Shown one piece after another: positions 1 to 10,502 of a stretch of 64,000 bases of DNA. Under the pieces are notes generated by a model, which was not told where the DNA came from, did no database searches, and saw only the letters and a program-made list of their open reading frames with translations. Position 1 is the stretch's first letter; each line of letters starts with the position of its first letter. A program made the position numbers and the translations under genes. Origin of the DNA: Spirochaetota bacterium (GTDB lineage Bacteria; Spirochaetota; UBA4802; UBA5550); contig QKCL01000048.1 of assembly GCA_003246895.1 (NCBI GenBank), positions 62,001 to 126,000 of the forward strand, given 5' to 3'.

Positions 1-56
1 GGCTTCTGGAACATTTTAAAGAGCAGATGGGTGTTCTTATAGATAAATCAATTTAG
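1..56 (+). CDS. 3' end of a CDS (…LLEHFKEQMGVLIDKSI*), possibly FlaG-like
   Basis: Open frame from the window edge to TAG at 54-56; C-terminal sequence and position before fliD resemble FlaG. Confidence 0.4.
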   Translation, partial: LLEHFKEQMGVLIDKSI

Positions 57-318
57 GGCTGGTTGTTCCCGGCCCTGAATCCTCTCCTTCATAACCTCAA
101 TTCACAACAGTTTTGAGAGCGTGAATACTATGCAGAAAAACCGCAATAAATACATGCTTTTACCTTTTCTTTTTAAAAAATACTTCTTCTGTTTATTTTA
201 AAAATACCGATATTAGAAATAACAGGAATTATGTCCTTTAACAGCAATGTGCGGCAATTAATAATGTAACAGAATTCATGCAGTTAAGGACATACAGGTT
301 AAATTATCGGAGGAAAAA

Positions 319-2331
319 ATGCCTGTTACAATGGGGGGACTGGCCTCGGGAATGGATACCGATGCCATAATCAAGAAACTCGTACAGGTCGAAGCCCAGC
401 CCATGAGGCAGCTTGAGCAGAGCAAGCGTGTCTATGACATGAAAAAAAATGCTCTCAACCAGCTTAGTACAAAACTCAAGAAGCTTGAATCAAAGGCAAA
501 GAATCTTTATGGTTTCAGGGCAGAATATGATGCAAAAAAATCCATCTCATCAGACACGTCTGTAATTGAGGCAACTGCTTCCAAAAATGCAATTATCGGA
601 GATGTCAAGGTTGAGGTGCTTCAGGTTGCGTCAGCCCATAAAATTTCTTCCGATAAACTCAGCAGTGAAGAGAAGCTTCCTCCAGGGAAGTTTATTATAG
701 AAGTCAAGAATGAGAAACGGGCCCTGAGATTCAAGGGGGGCAGCCTCAAGGCTCTTTCTGAACTTGTGGCAGAAGAGGCCTCCGAACTTGTTTCATCGAG
801 CTACATAAAGACATCCGGAACAGACTACATCCTTACACTTTCCTCAAAGACATCAGGCAAACCCGGGCAGATAAGGCTCAGCGGTGATAATGATCTCCTT
901 AAAAAAACCGGTTTCATAAAGGGAGAGAAAATCAGCAGCCGGGACGACAAGAGCATAGTCTATGACAGGAAGTATTTTTCATCATATGCGGGTAAAAACC
1001 GGCCTGAAGGAGATAACGGCTCTCTTGAAGTGACCAGCGACGGCAAGAAGCTGAAAATGACAGGTCAGCTGTGGCAGGAATATGAAATTCCACTGTCCGT
1101 TGATATAAAAGAGGACACTGTTTTAAGGTTCAATTACAGATATTTAAAGCAGGAAGAGGAGCGGATTCCGCTTAAAGTTGAGATGGGTCCCGAAGACGAG
1201 ATAAATGTAAAGGGAATCAGGCTTAAAAGTTATAATATTTCACGATTCCGCCAGCTGCCACAGGACAGGGAAAAGAAATATGATTCAATTGCAGGTATCG
1301 GTGTAATTTCAAAAAAAGGTGATAAGATTGAGGAGAAAATTTATCCCGTGGCAAAGGATTCCGCAAAGGGGCAGGAATTTCCAGTCGGGAAGGATTTTTC
1401 CGGGCAAAAGATTATAAAGATGATATATTATTGCAATACCGGTACTGCTGAGTTTTCTGATACATCTTTTTCAACTCCCGTAAAAGAGAAGAACGAGTTT
1501 GAATACAAGAATGTTATCGCTGAGGCAAGGAATACAAAACTCAAGGTGGACGGTGTTGAGGTTGAGCGGGAGAAAAGTTCTGAACTGAATGACGTAGTAA
1601 AGGGTGTATCCCTGAATGTTAAGGGAAAATCAAAAAGGCCGGTTGAACTGAAAATTTCACCCGATGTGGATAAACCCATCAAGTCCATAAAGGAATTTGT
1701 TGAGGCATATAATGATTACCTTGACTTTCACAGGAAGTTAACCAAGGCTGTCAAAAGTGACAAGCCAGACAACAAGAAGAACAAGACAGAGGAGAGCGGA
1801 ATTTTTGTAGGTGACATGACCCTTGTGAGGCTTGAGAATCATGTGAAGAGTACAGTAAATGATGCCTACAGCAGCAGGGCGGAAAAGCCGGTGAAAATGT
1901 TTTCCCAGATGGGGGTCTCAACGGGAAAGATAAATGCAAACTGGGAGTCAATCAAACAGGGAAAACTGGTGGTTGACGAAGATGAACTCAGGACCGCAAT
2001 AGTAGAAAATCCTGAGGGTGTAACCATGTTCTTCGGAGCCGACACTGACGGTGACAATAAGACAGATACCGGCATGGGATTTACACTTGTACGAGTCCTG
2101 GGCCCCTATGTTTCATTCGGAAAGAATATAATAAAAACAAAGATTGAACAGCAGGACAATTCAATCAAGATGGCAAATGAAAGGCTTGAAAGAATGGAAG
2201 ACCATCTAAAGGAATATGAAAAGAAATTAAGGGCCAAATTCGGTGCAATGGAAAGATCAATTTCAGGATCCAAGGCACAGCAGCAGTGGATGAAAAACCA
2301 GATGGGCGGATCGTCATCAGGAAAGGAATAG
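319..2331 (+). CDS. fliD: Flagellar filament capping protein FliD (hook-associated protein 2)
   Basis: N-term GLASGMDTDAIIKKLVQVEAQPMRQLEQ and C-term FliD-like coiled region; ggagg RBS upstream. Confidence 0.95.
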   Translation: MPVTMGGLASGMDTDAIIKKLVQVEAQPMRQLEQSKRVYDMKKNALNQLSTKLKKLESKAKNLYGFRAEYDAKKSISSDTSVIEATASKNAIIGDVKVEVLQVASAHKISSDKLSSEEKLPPGKFIIEVKNEKRALRFKGGSLKALSELVAEEASELVSSSYIKTSGTDYILTLSSKTSGKPGQIRLSGDNDLLKKTGFIKGEKISSRDDKSIVYDRKYFSSYAGKNRPEGDNGSLEVTSDGKKLKMTGQLWQEYEIPLSVDIKEDTVLRFNYRYLKQEEERIPLKVEMGPEDEINVKGIRLKSYNISRFRQLPQDREKKYDSIAGIGVISKKGDKIEEKIYPVAKDSAKGQEFPVGKDFSGQKIIKMIYYCNTGTAEFSDTSFSTPVKEKNEFEYKNVIAEARNTKLKVDGVEVEREKSSELNDVVKGVSLNVKGKSKRPVELKISPDVDKPIKSIKEFVEAYNDYLDFHRKLTKAVKSDKPDNKKNKTEESGIFVGDMTLVRLENHVKSTVNDAYSSRAEKPVKMFSQMGVSTGKINANWESIKQGKLVVDEDELRTAIVENPEGVTMFFGADTDGDNKTDTGMGFTLVRVLGPYVSFGKNIIKTKIEQQDNSIKMANERLERMEDHLKEYEKKLRAKFGAMERSISGSKAQQQWMKNQMGGSSSGKE

Positions 2332-2339
2332 GAGGATAT

Positions 2340-3326
2340 ATGGAAGTTCAGATAAACGGTTTTCCAATTGAGATAACTCTTGAAGAGGAGAAGACAGTAA
2401 GCGATGTTGTTGTGTCGGTGTCGGAATGGACATCAGAGAGAAATCTTATTTTTGTGGGTATAGAAGTTGACGAAGACTATTATAACATTGAAGAGGTTCC
2501 TGATATTTCCATAGATGATGCAAAGGTTCTGAACTGTCTGGTGCAGTCCAAATCTGACATTGTCTATGATACAGTTAATGAGGGAATAGATTACTGCGAA
2601 AGGGTAATTGACTTCTTCTCCGATATGGATCATAAAGCAGCAACCGAAGAACTGGAGGATCTTGTGTCCGGTATGGAATGGCTTCAGGAAGTATTTCCTT
2701 CTGTGGCAGGGCTTCTGAATATGAATCTTGCCGAGATAAGGTACAGGGACTCAAATATCGATTCATACATACATAAACTGAATGAATTCAAGCATTCAAT
2801 AGTTCAGTTTATTGCCGCAGGTGAGGGTGAATTTAATTTTGACAGCAGGCTGTTTGAAGAACTGAAAGAGATTTTTGCTGTTTTTCTTCTCAGTGAAGAG
2901 ATGCGAAAACTCATAGTGGACAGTATAGATTCTCCCGACATACTGGTGGGGACGCTTAAAAAAATTGAAGAATCATTGCCCGATCAGATGAAAATTCTTG
3001 AAGAAGCCGCAATCGCCTATCAGACAGGTAATGATAAGGAAGGGGTGGAGAAGCTTTTTGAGTTCATTGACTTTATGTTTGGCTATACCAGAACCTGTTA
3101 TCAGATGGCACCGGTTTTTAATCTGGATTTTGATAAAATTGAAATAGACGGAATTAGTCTCAGTGAAAAAAACAGGGAGCTTCATAATCTTCTCAATGAT
3201 ACGCTGGAGATAATTGAAAATAACGATATGATAAGTCTTGCCGATATCCTGGAATATGAGATGGTGGAAGCCATTGAAAATCTTGAAGGATATATCAGCA
3301 TAATATTTGAAAAAGTCGGCGCATAA
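2340..3326 (+). CDS. Conserved hypothetical protein downstream of fliD
   Basis: ORF trimmed to ATG at 2340 (MEVQINGFPIEITLEEEK), preceded by aggagg. Confidence 0.8.
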   Translation: MEVQINGFPIEITLEEEKTVSDVVVSVSEWTSERNLIFVGIEVDEDYYNIEEVPDISIDDAKVLNCLVQSKSDIVYDTVNEGIDYCERVIDFFSDMDHKAATEELEDLVSGMEWLQEVFPSVAGLLNMNLAEIRYRDSNIDSYIHKLNEFKHSIVQFIAAGEGEFNFDSRLFEELKEIFAVFLLSEEMRKLIVDSIDSPDILVGTLKKIEESLPDQMKILEEAAIAYQTGNDKEGVEKLFEFIDFMFGYTRTCYQMAPVFNLDFDKIEIDGISLSEKNRELHNLLNDTLEIIENNDMISLADILEYEMVEAIENLEGYISIIFEKVGA

Positions 3327-3518
3327 TACAGTCAGTCAGCACAGCTCTTCTATTGAAGACCTGTGCTGACTGAACGTGTCTTTTCGGGAGTATCTTCACA
3401 TGGAAGGCCACCTCTCCTGCAAAAAAACACCTTCGCTAAATTTATTCATGTAAAAATATTTACAAAAATATTATATTATTCTGATAATGTCAGTATTATC
3501 GTTTTATGGGGATGCATT

Positions 3519-4910
3519 ATGTCAGATAAAAACAGCAAGAAACTATGGGGCGGAAGATTTAAGTCCGGCTCATCCGATGTTACTGAAAGGCTTTCGCAGT
3601 CCATAGCCTTTGATTCAAAACTCTACAGGCAGGATATCCGCGGATCTAAGGTTCATGCGGGTATGCTCAATAAAATGGGAATCCTCAGTGACGGTGAATA
3701 TTCTGACATTGTAAAGGGCCTTGATGGAATAGAGAAAGAGATTGAAAGCGGCAGTTTTGATTTTCAGACTTCCCGGGAAGATATTCATATGAATATTGAG
3801 GCGACACTTACTGAGAGAATAGGTGATGCAGGGAAGAGACTTCATACGGGCCGTTCCAGGAATGACCAGGTGGCAACCGATGTGAGGCTCTATGTGAAGG
3901 ACGAATCCGTTAAAATTGGAGCTCTCCTTAAGGATCTCATAAATCTGTTAATCGATATTTCAGAAAAGAATATAGATATTATCCTTCCGGGATATACTCA
4001 CATGCAGGTGGCGCAGCCGGTCCGTTTCAGCCACCATATGATGGCCTATGCCTGGAAGTTCAGCCGTGATCTGAGAAGGCTGAGAAGTTCGGCAGATGCT
4101 GCGGACTTTCTCCCCCTTGGCTGCGGAGCCCTTGCGGGAGTTAACTATAAAAATGACAGAGAGTATCTCAGGGAGAATCTCGGTTTCTCGGATATCATAA
4201 TGAATTCAATGGATGCTGTAAGTGATAGGGATTTTGTTCTGGATTTTCTGTATTTTTCAGCAGTAATCGGGACTCATATGTCGCGTTTCTGTGAAGAACT
4301 CATACTGTGGTCCACTTCGGAGTTTAATTTTATCAGGTTAAGTGATTCGGTCACCACGGGGTCTTCAATTATGCCCCAGAAAAAGAATCCCGATGTTGCA
4401 GAACTTATTCGTGGCAAAACAGGCAGACTCTATGGAAATCTCTTTACACTGCTGACTATTTTAAAGGGCCTCCCTATGACATATAACAGGGATCTCCAGG
4501 AGGACAAGGAGCCTCTTTTTGATTCAATTGAAACAGTCGGTCTGTGCCTTGAGGGTATGATTGAGATGCTTTCGGGCATGGAAATAAAGAAGGATGTCAT
4601 GAAATCCGCAGTTTACCGTAATTTTTCAACGGCCACGGATCTTGCGGACTATCTGGTTAAAAAAAATGTCCCCTTCAGGGAATCCCATGAAATTTCAGGA
4701 AGCATAGTGAAGTTCTGCGAGGAAGAGAACAGGGATTTTTTTACGCTTACACTTGAAGATCTGAAAAGATTTTCTTCAGTATTTGAATCTGATATAACCG
4801 CAATTCTGGATCCTGCATGTTCAACTGAAAGGAAGGAATCAGCGGGGAGCACTTCTCAAAGCCAGGTTCTGGAACAGATAGATATTTTAAAGAAAAGGAT
4901 AAATGATTAA
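3519..4910 (+). CDS. argH: Argininosuccinate lyase
   Basis: KLWGGRFKSG, THMQVAQPVRFSHH, GSSIMPQKKNPDVAELIRGKTGR signature; start trimmed to ATG 3519. Confidence 0.97.
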   Translation: MSDKNSKKLWGGRFKSGSSDVTERLSQSIAFDSKLYRQDIRGSKVHAGMLNKMGILSDGEYSDIVKGLDGIEKEIESGSFDFQTSREDIHMNIEATLTERIGDAGKRLHTGRSRNDQVATDVRLYVKDESVKIGALLKDLINLLIDISEKNIDIILPGYTHMQVAQPVRFSHHMMAYAWKFSRDLRRLRSSADAADFLPLGCGALAGVNYKNDREYLRENLGFSDIIMNSMDAVSDRDFVLDFLYFSAVIGTHMSRFCEELILWSTSEFNFIRLSDSVTTGSSIMPQKKNPDVAELIRGKTGRLYGNLFTLLTILKGLPMTYNRDLQEDKEPLFDSIETVGLCLEGMIEMLSGMEIKKDVMKSAVYRNFSTATDLADYLVKKNVPFRESHEISGSIVKFCEEENRDFFTLTLEDLKRFSSVFESDITAILDPACSTERKESAGSTSQSQVLEQIDILKKRIND

Positions 4911-5553
4911 GTATTTTTTATCAGGATGGAGACTGCCTCTTGTTGTAGCAGTAACGGCGCTGCTTGTTTTTACGGCTGTCATTGATATTTATATAACGGC
5001 AAGCGCATCTTCGAGAGTCTATAGAAATGTGTCTGAGATTCCATGGAACAAGTGCGGGCTTCTTCTGGGTACCAGCAAGTACAGGGTAGAGGGGGGGCTT
5101 AATCCGTATTTTTTAAGCCGGATTAATGCGGCGGTTGAACTTTACCGTTCCGGCAAGATTAACTTTATTATCGCAAGCGGTGACAACAGTGAGAAGTACT
5201 ATAATGAACCTCAGCAGATGAAAAAGTACCTTGTCATGATGGGAGTACCCAAAGAGAAGGTTTTTATGGATTTTGCGGGATTCAGGACTCTTGATTCTGT
5301 TATCAGAGCAAAATATATTTTTGGACAGGACTCGATTACGGTAATTTCACAGAAATTCCATGTGGACAGGGCCATCTATATCGCAAGGGAAAACGGGATT
5401 GAGGCTGCTGGCTTTGCTGCAGGAGATGTCAAGGAATCCGGTTATATCAGGTTAAGGTTCAGGGAATTTCTTGCCCGGCTTAAGGCCTTCGTGGATATTC
5501 ATATACTCGAAAAAAAACCTAAATTTCTCGGCAACAGGATACAGGTTGACTGA
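4903..5553 (+). CDS. SanA/YdcF-like DUF218 (ElyC/SanA family) membrane protein
   Basis: LLLGTSK…NPYFLSRINAAVELYRSGK…IASGDN…SQKFHVDRAIYIAR; N-term TM; overlaps the argH stop. Confidence 0.85.
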   Translation: MIKYFLSGWRLPLVVAVTALLVFTAVIDIYITASASSRVYRNVSEIPWNKCGLLLGTSKYRVEGGLNPYFLSRINAAVELYRSGKINFIIASGDNSEKYYNEPQQMKKYLVMMGVPKEKVFMDFAGFRTLDSVIRAKYIFGQDSITVISQKFHVDRAIYIARENGIEAAGFAAGDVKESGYIRLRFREFLARLKAFVDIHILEKKPKFLGNRIQVD

Positions 5554-5564
5554 CAGTTATGGTG

Positions 5565-6302
5565 TTACTCGGATGATACTTTGATATTGTCATAATCCGC
5601 TTCGGCAATATCATGTGTGGCATTTGCATCCGTAAGGATTCCTATCATGATAGGAGGATATTTCGGTTTTTCCCTGAAAAACTGTATGTAGTCATAAAGA
5701 ACATTTCTTTTGAAATTTATCCATTTCCCAAGGCCTTTTTTACCTGAAGCAACAACAACATATTTTCCCCTGATTGTAATGCCATAATCCTTGATGGTTC
5801 TGCTTACCACAGTCCCGACGGGCAGTGTGGAACTCCAGACATACTTAATCCAGTTAACAGGCTGATATTTCCATCCCGCAAAAGGGACATATGCTGATTG
5901 AAATATTACATAGATTCCCGCTGCTGAATCATTTTTACTCTTAATTTTTTCATTTCCTCCCGCAGGAAGCCTCTTTACTCTCCAGTCCCAGGTCAGCCAT
6001 GGATGATTAATGATATCCCATGTCATTTTTTGTCCTTGTGAGTAACGGTTTAATGGCAGGCCTATCTGTATGGAGTTAGTTGATCTGGAAGTGGTTGCCT
6101 GAAGATAACGGTTTGATCTGTCATTTGCGATGCTGTATATTTTATATCTGTTGCTGTTCTCTTTTCTTACTTTCCATTTAGGGAAGGGGGACTTGTTCAT
6201 GGACTGGAAATCCTCCAGAATTATTTCCCCAGAGAAAAGCTTCCTTTCTGTCAAGGGAAGCAGCATAACTGCAGTTAAAATCAGACTGATTAAAAGTTTC
6301 AT
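5565..6302 (-). CDS. DUF3047-like secreted protein
   Basis: Signal peptide; WDWRVKRLP, RTIKDYGI, ADYDNIKV pattern. Confidence 0.7.
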   Translation of the reverse strand: MKLLISLILTAVMLLPLTERKLFSGEIILEDFQSMNKSPFPKWKVRKENSNRYKIYSIANDRSNRYLQATTSRSTNSIQIGLPLNRYSQGQKMTWDIINHPWLTWDWRVKRLPAGGNEKIKSKNDSAAGIYVIFQSAYVPFAGWKYQPVNWIKYVWSSTLPVGTVVSRTIKDYGITIRGKYVVVASGKKGLGKWINFKRNVLYDYIQFFREKPKYPPIMIGILTDANATHDIAEADYDNIKVSSE

Positions 6303-6499
6303 ATAATTACCTTATTTATTACTAAATCACAACAAGGTGCTCATGTCTATTAAAAATCGGGATTTTTGATTGAGCTATTAATTTGAGTATTGTGTTGAAA
6401 AGGGTTTGTTTTTGATGAATTTTAAAAAAAGGAAACATTTATAAAATAATTGTTGCATATTGGAGCAATGCGGGATACTAATTCTTTGGAGGCGCTTCC

Positions 6500-6796
6500 A
6501 TGGTTGAAATAATTGATTCTGATGTTAGCCGTACGTACAAGTTTACAAAGGAGTTTGAAAGGACAGATTTCCCCAAGGTTGAACAGAAGATAAACGATTT
6601 TTTTCAAAATGATTCAAGGGGACTTATCCTTGATTTCGAAAATGTTCAGAGCCTTGACTCTCAGTGTCTTGCTTCGCTCATAAGACTGAAAAACCGTTTT
6701 AAGAACGATGAGAGGGATATGAAACTGCGCAACTACAATGACTTCATTGAAAGGCTTCTTAATGTGTCCGGCCTGGGGCCATTTTTGGTCAAATAA
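6500..6796 (+). CDS. STAS-domain (anti-sigma factor antagonist-like) protein
   Basis: GLILDFENVQSLDSQCLASLIRLKNRF typical STAS core. Confidence 0.75.
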   Translation: MVEIIDSDVSRTYKFTKEFERTDFPKVEQKINDFFQNDSRGLILDFENVQSLDSQCLASLIRLKNRFKNDERDMKLRNYNDFIERLLNVSGLGPFLVK

Positions 6797-6996
6797 CAGA
6801 TTCCGTGTTTGCTTTATTCTGCTGAGTTATTAAATTATATCTATCTCTATTAAGAAAAGGAATGTGCCATGGGGAGGTAATAAACTTCCCTGAGGTTTTT
6901 GTTCCGTTTTTTATTAGAGACTACCTGGTCTTATGGGGTTGACAATAGGATGGTATGGAGTTAACGTTCATATCAGTATAATTGGAGATTAAATAT

Positions 6997-8652
6997 ATGG
7001 AAAAACTCAGTAAACTTGAAAAGATAAAAAGAAATGGGCCCGTGGTTCTTGTCATAATGGACGGAATGGGGCTTGGACGCGAGGATGAGGGCAATGCCTT
7101 TTTTCAGGCAAGAACACCTAATCTGGGCAGGCTCATGGGAGAGTGCAAATGGCTTAAGCTTAAGGCTCACGGTACTGCGGTTGGGCTTCCGGCCGATGAT
7201 GATATGGGAAACTCGGAGGTGGGCCATAATGCCCTCGGAGCGGGAAGGATTTTCGATCAGGGTGCAAAGCTTGTTGAAAATGCCATCCTTTCAAAGGATA
7301 TTTACAGATCTTCTGTATGGGAGGAGATAGTCGGGAGAAACAGCGGCCAGAAATCCTTCCTTCATCTCATTGGCCTTCTTTCGGACGGAAACGTTCATTC
7401 TCACATAAAACATTTATACAGCATCATTCAGGAGGCATCTGTCAGCGGCATTGAGAATATCAGGGTTCATGTTCTTTTTGACGGGCGGGATGTTCCGGAG
7501 ACTTCTGCTCATATTTATCTGAAGGAGCTTGAAGACCTGCTGGCTGGATACCGGGAGCGCGGAATGAATTATGCTGTTGCATCGGGAGGCGGAAGAATGG
7601 TTACTACAATGGACCGTTACGAGGCTGACTGGTCCATTGTCAAGCGCGGATGGGATGCCCATGTTCTTGGAAAAGGCAGGCCCTTCCGGTCTGCCATGGA
7701 GGCGCTGGAGACATTCCGCAGTGAAAAAAAAGGCATAATTGATCAGTACCTTCCTGAATTTACTGTTGTTGATGATAACGGCCCCGTGGGGGCAATAAAT
7801 GACGGAGATTCTGTCGTATTCTTCAATTTCCGTGGAGACAGGGCGATCGAGATAACAAAGGCCTTTGAGCAGGAAAGTTTCAGCCACTTTGAAAGGGAGC
7901 GAAGGCCCCATGTACTCTATGCGGGTATGATGCAGTATGATGGAGACCTCATGATTCCGGAAAAGTATCTGGTCTCTCCTCCTAAAATTGACAGAACCGT
8001 GAGTGAATTTCTTGCACAGGCAGGGGTGAACCAGTTTGCGGTTTCCGAGACACAGAAATTCGGACATGTCACATACTTCTGGAATGGAAACAGGACTGAA
8101 AAATTTGATGAAAAGACTGAAGAATACTGTGAAATTCCGTCTGACAGGATAGAATTCAATGAAAGGCCATGGATGAAGGCCGGGGAAATAACGGATGAGG
8201 TAATAAATAAAATACTTTCGGGGAAATTCCCCTTTATAAGGCTTAATTATCCTAACGGTGACATGGTTGGGCACACAGGAGATCTTGAAGCTGCAATAAT
8301 TGCTGCGGAAACCGTTGATCTATCCCTGCTGAGGATACTCAAAGTGCTGCGGGAAACCGGGGGTGTGGCCCTGATAACGGCTGATCACGGAAATCTGGAT
8401 GAGATGTATGAGCTGGATAAAAAGACAGGCAAATTTTCTGTTGACCCTGCCACGGGAGAGATGAGGAAAAAGACATCTCATACGCTTAACCCCGTTCCCT
8501 TTATAATATTTGACCCCGGGTATGGGGGGGAGTATGAATTAAATGGAGAGATTTCAGGGCCGGGACTGGGTAATGTTGCTGCAACAATACTGAATTTTCT
8601 TGATTTTGAAAAACCTGAAGATTATCTCCCCTCTCTCATAAAGGTGAAGTAA
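6997..8652 (+). CDS. gpmI: 2,3-bisphosphoglycerate-independent phosphoglycerate mutase
   Basis: VIMDGMGLG, MGNSEVGHNALGAGR, FDGRDVPETSA, TADHGNLDEM motifs. Confidence 0.93.
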   Translation: MEKLSKLEKIKRNGPVVLVIMDGMGLGREDEGNAFFQARTPNLGRLMGECKWLKLKAHGTAVGLPADDDMGNSEVGHNALGAGRIFDQGAKLVENAILSKDIYRSSVWEEIVGRNSGQKSFLHLIGLLSDGNVHSHIKHLYSIIQEASVSGIENIRVHVLFDGRDVPETSAHIYLKELEDLLAGYRERGMNYAVASGGGRMVTTMDRYEADWSIVKRGWDAHVLGKGRPFRSAMEALETFRSEKKGIIDQYLPEFTVVDDNGPVGAINDGDSVVFFNFRGDRAIEITKAFEQESFSHFERERRPHVLYAGMMQYDGDLMIPEKYLVSPPKIDRTVSEFLAQAGVNQFAVSETQKFGHVTYFWNGNRTEKFDEKTEEYCEIPSDRIEFNERPWMKAGEITDEVINKILSGKFPFIRLNYPNGDMVGHTGDLEAAIIAAETVDLSLLRILKVLRETGGVALITADHGNLDEMYELDKKTGKFSVDPATGEMRKKTSHTLNPVPFIIFDPGYGGEYELNGEISGPGLGNVAATILNFLDFEKPEDYLPSLIKVK

Positions 8653-8653
8653 T

Positions 8654-8682
8654 AAAAAACCCCTGCCATGCAGGGTTTTTTT
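8654..8682 (+). terminator. Rho-independent terminator after gpmI
   Basis: aaaaaCCCCTGccatgCAGGGttttttt. Confidence 0.8.
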
Positions 8683-8919
8683 ATGCGGGGGCAGGCGAGG
8701 CTGGTGGTCTACTCATACTCAACTTTTCTACATTTATGTAATTTTAATTGTTACAAAATTGTATTACAAATATTTGCTCAAGAGAGCATTTGTTTTTATT
8801 TTTAAGAAAATCCGGGATAATTTTGGGGAAAAAGCGGAATATTTGAGTTTTATATATCCTTTTTATGTGTATTTTCTTTAATTTGACTATTTCAACAAAA
8901 TTGAATTATTTTAAAAGTG

Positions 8920-8962
8920 AAAACACATAATTGTTATAAAAAAAATAACAATTATGTGTTTT
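8920..8962. repeat. 18-bp perfect inverted repeat with A7 loop, candidate upstream activator site
   Basis: AAAACACATAATTGTTAT-aaaaaaa-ATAACAATTATGTGTTTT. Confidence 0.6.
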
Positions 8963-9063
8963 ATGTGGAGACAAATTTGTGTTTTTCATTTTTACAGGTT
9001 GTTCCGGCTGTTTTTGCTGAAAATATATCGAATTTGATGCGTTTTTTTTAAATAATCATGTTT

Positions 9064-9079
9064 TGGCACACATTTTGCA
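9064..9079 (+). promoter_or_regulatory. Sigma-54 (-24/-12) promoter for the ethanolamine module
   Basis: TGGCACacattTTGCA, matching TGGCACG-N4-TTGCW except one position; 32 bp upstream of the ATG. Confidence 0.8.
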
Positions 9080-9110
9080 TTGATAGGTTATAAAACTTTA
9101 GGAGGCAAAT

Positions 9111-10472
9111 ATGAGTGCTAAAACAGATTCTCCTTCACTGGAGAGAAAACTTGGTCCATTAATGCTGTGGGGCCTTGGTGTTGGTTATGTTATTTCCGGA
9201 ATGTATTTCGGATGGAATCTTGGTCTTGCTGAGGGGGGAACCCTTGGTCTTGCCATTGCTACTTTATTCATCATTGTGATGTATCTTACTTTTACTTTCA
9301 GTTATACTGAGCTTGCCTGTGCTATTCCAAAGGCAGGTGGAGCCTTTGATTATGCAAAAGAGGCCAGCGGTAAAAACATGGGGTTTTTAGCTGGTATGGC
9401 TCAGGTAGTGGAATTTGTATTTGCTCCACCTGCTATTGCAGCTGCTATCGGTGCATATTTCGGTCTTTTTTTCCCGAATGTACCAACACTTGAAATCGCA
9501 ATTATTGCATATGTTATCTTTACAGCACTTAATATCTATGGTGTAAAAGCGGCTGCAAGATTTGAGCTTTTCATTACAATACTTGCTGTTGCAGAACTTC
9601 TCATCTTCGCCGGGGCGACTCTACCTTCATTTAAAGTTGCAAACCTTGCTGTAGATGCTCTTCCAAACGGTTGGGGCGGTGTTTTCGCTGCAATACCATT
9701 TGCTATCTGGTTTTTCCTTGCAATTGAAGGTGTTGCAAACGTAGCTGAAGAAACAGTTAATCCTCAGAGAAATATTCTGATCGGGTTCGGATCCGCAATT
9801 ATAACTCTGGTAGTTCTTGCAATTTTAACATTTGCTGCAGCTGCCGGTGTTTCGGGATGGAAAGCCATTGTTTATGCAGCGGATGGTACAGCTTCTGATT
9901 CTCCACTGCCGATGGCTCTAGGGCATCTTTTCGGTCAAGGACATGTTCTCTATCACATGCTGATCGGAATCGGACTCTTCGGATTGATCGCTTCTTTCCA
10001 CGGTATCATTCTTGCTGCCGGTAGAGCTGTCCTTGAAATGGGAAGGGTAAAATATCTTCATCCTTCACTCGGCAAGGTTAATGGAAAATTCAAAACTCCT
10101 GTAAATGCTTTGATCTTCAATATGATCATCGGTATTATTGCTCTCTTTACTGGAAGAACTGGTGAAATTATTACAATCGCAGTTTTCGGTGCTCTTACAC
10201 TTTACATTGTTTCCATGATTTCATTCTTTAAACTCAGAAAGAACAAACCTGATATGGAAAGACCATTCAAGGTTCCATTCTATCCTGTTGCTCCTGCACT
10301 TGCTCTGATTATTGCAACAGTTGCTCTTGTGGCGGTTACATATTATAATCTTATGCTTGCAGGAATCTATGCCGCAATTATGATCGTAGCATTCGCATGG
10401 TTTAAACTGTTCGGTCCTGCAAGTGAAGAAGATTCTGATATTCCAACAGAACTGGCAATGGAAGAAAAATAG
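9111..10472 (+). CDS. eat: Ethanolamine permease (APC superfamily)
   Basis: LGVGYVISGMYFGWNLGLAEGG…IPKAGGAFDYA; 12-TM profile; directly precedes eutBC. Confidence 0.93.
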   Translation: MSAKTDSPSLERKLGPLMLWGLGVGYVISGMYFGWNLGLAEGGTLGLAIATLFIIVMYLTFTFSYTELACAIPKAGGAFDYAKEASGKNMGFLAGMAQVVEFVFAPPAIAAAIGAYFGLFFPNVPTLEIAIIAYVIFTALNIYGVKAAARFELFITILAVAELLIFAGATLPSFKVANLAVDALPNGWGGVFAAIPFAIWFFLAIEGVANVAEETVNPQRNILIGFGSAIITLVVLAILTFAAAAGVSGWKAIVYAADGTASDSPLPMALGHLFGQGHVLYHMLIGIGLFGLIASFHGIILAAGRAVLEMGRVKYLHPSLGKVNGKFKTPVNALIFNMIIGIIALFTGRTGEIITIAVFGALTLYIVSMISFFKLRKNKPDMERPFKVPFYPVAPALALIIATVALVAVTYYNLMLAGIYAAIMIVAFAWFKLFGPASEEDSDIPTELAMEEK

Positions 10473-10502
10473 AATCATTATATTTAACCAGACGAGGAAG
10501 AA

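Noticed and set aside
7414-8274. 286-aa minus-strand ORF
   Set aside because: Entirely antisense to gpmI; no recognisable protein features.
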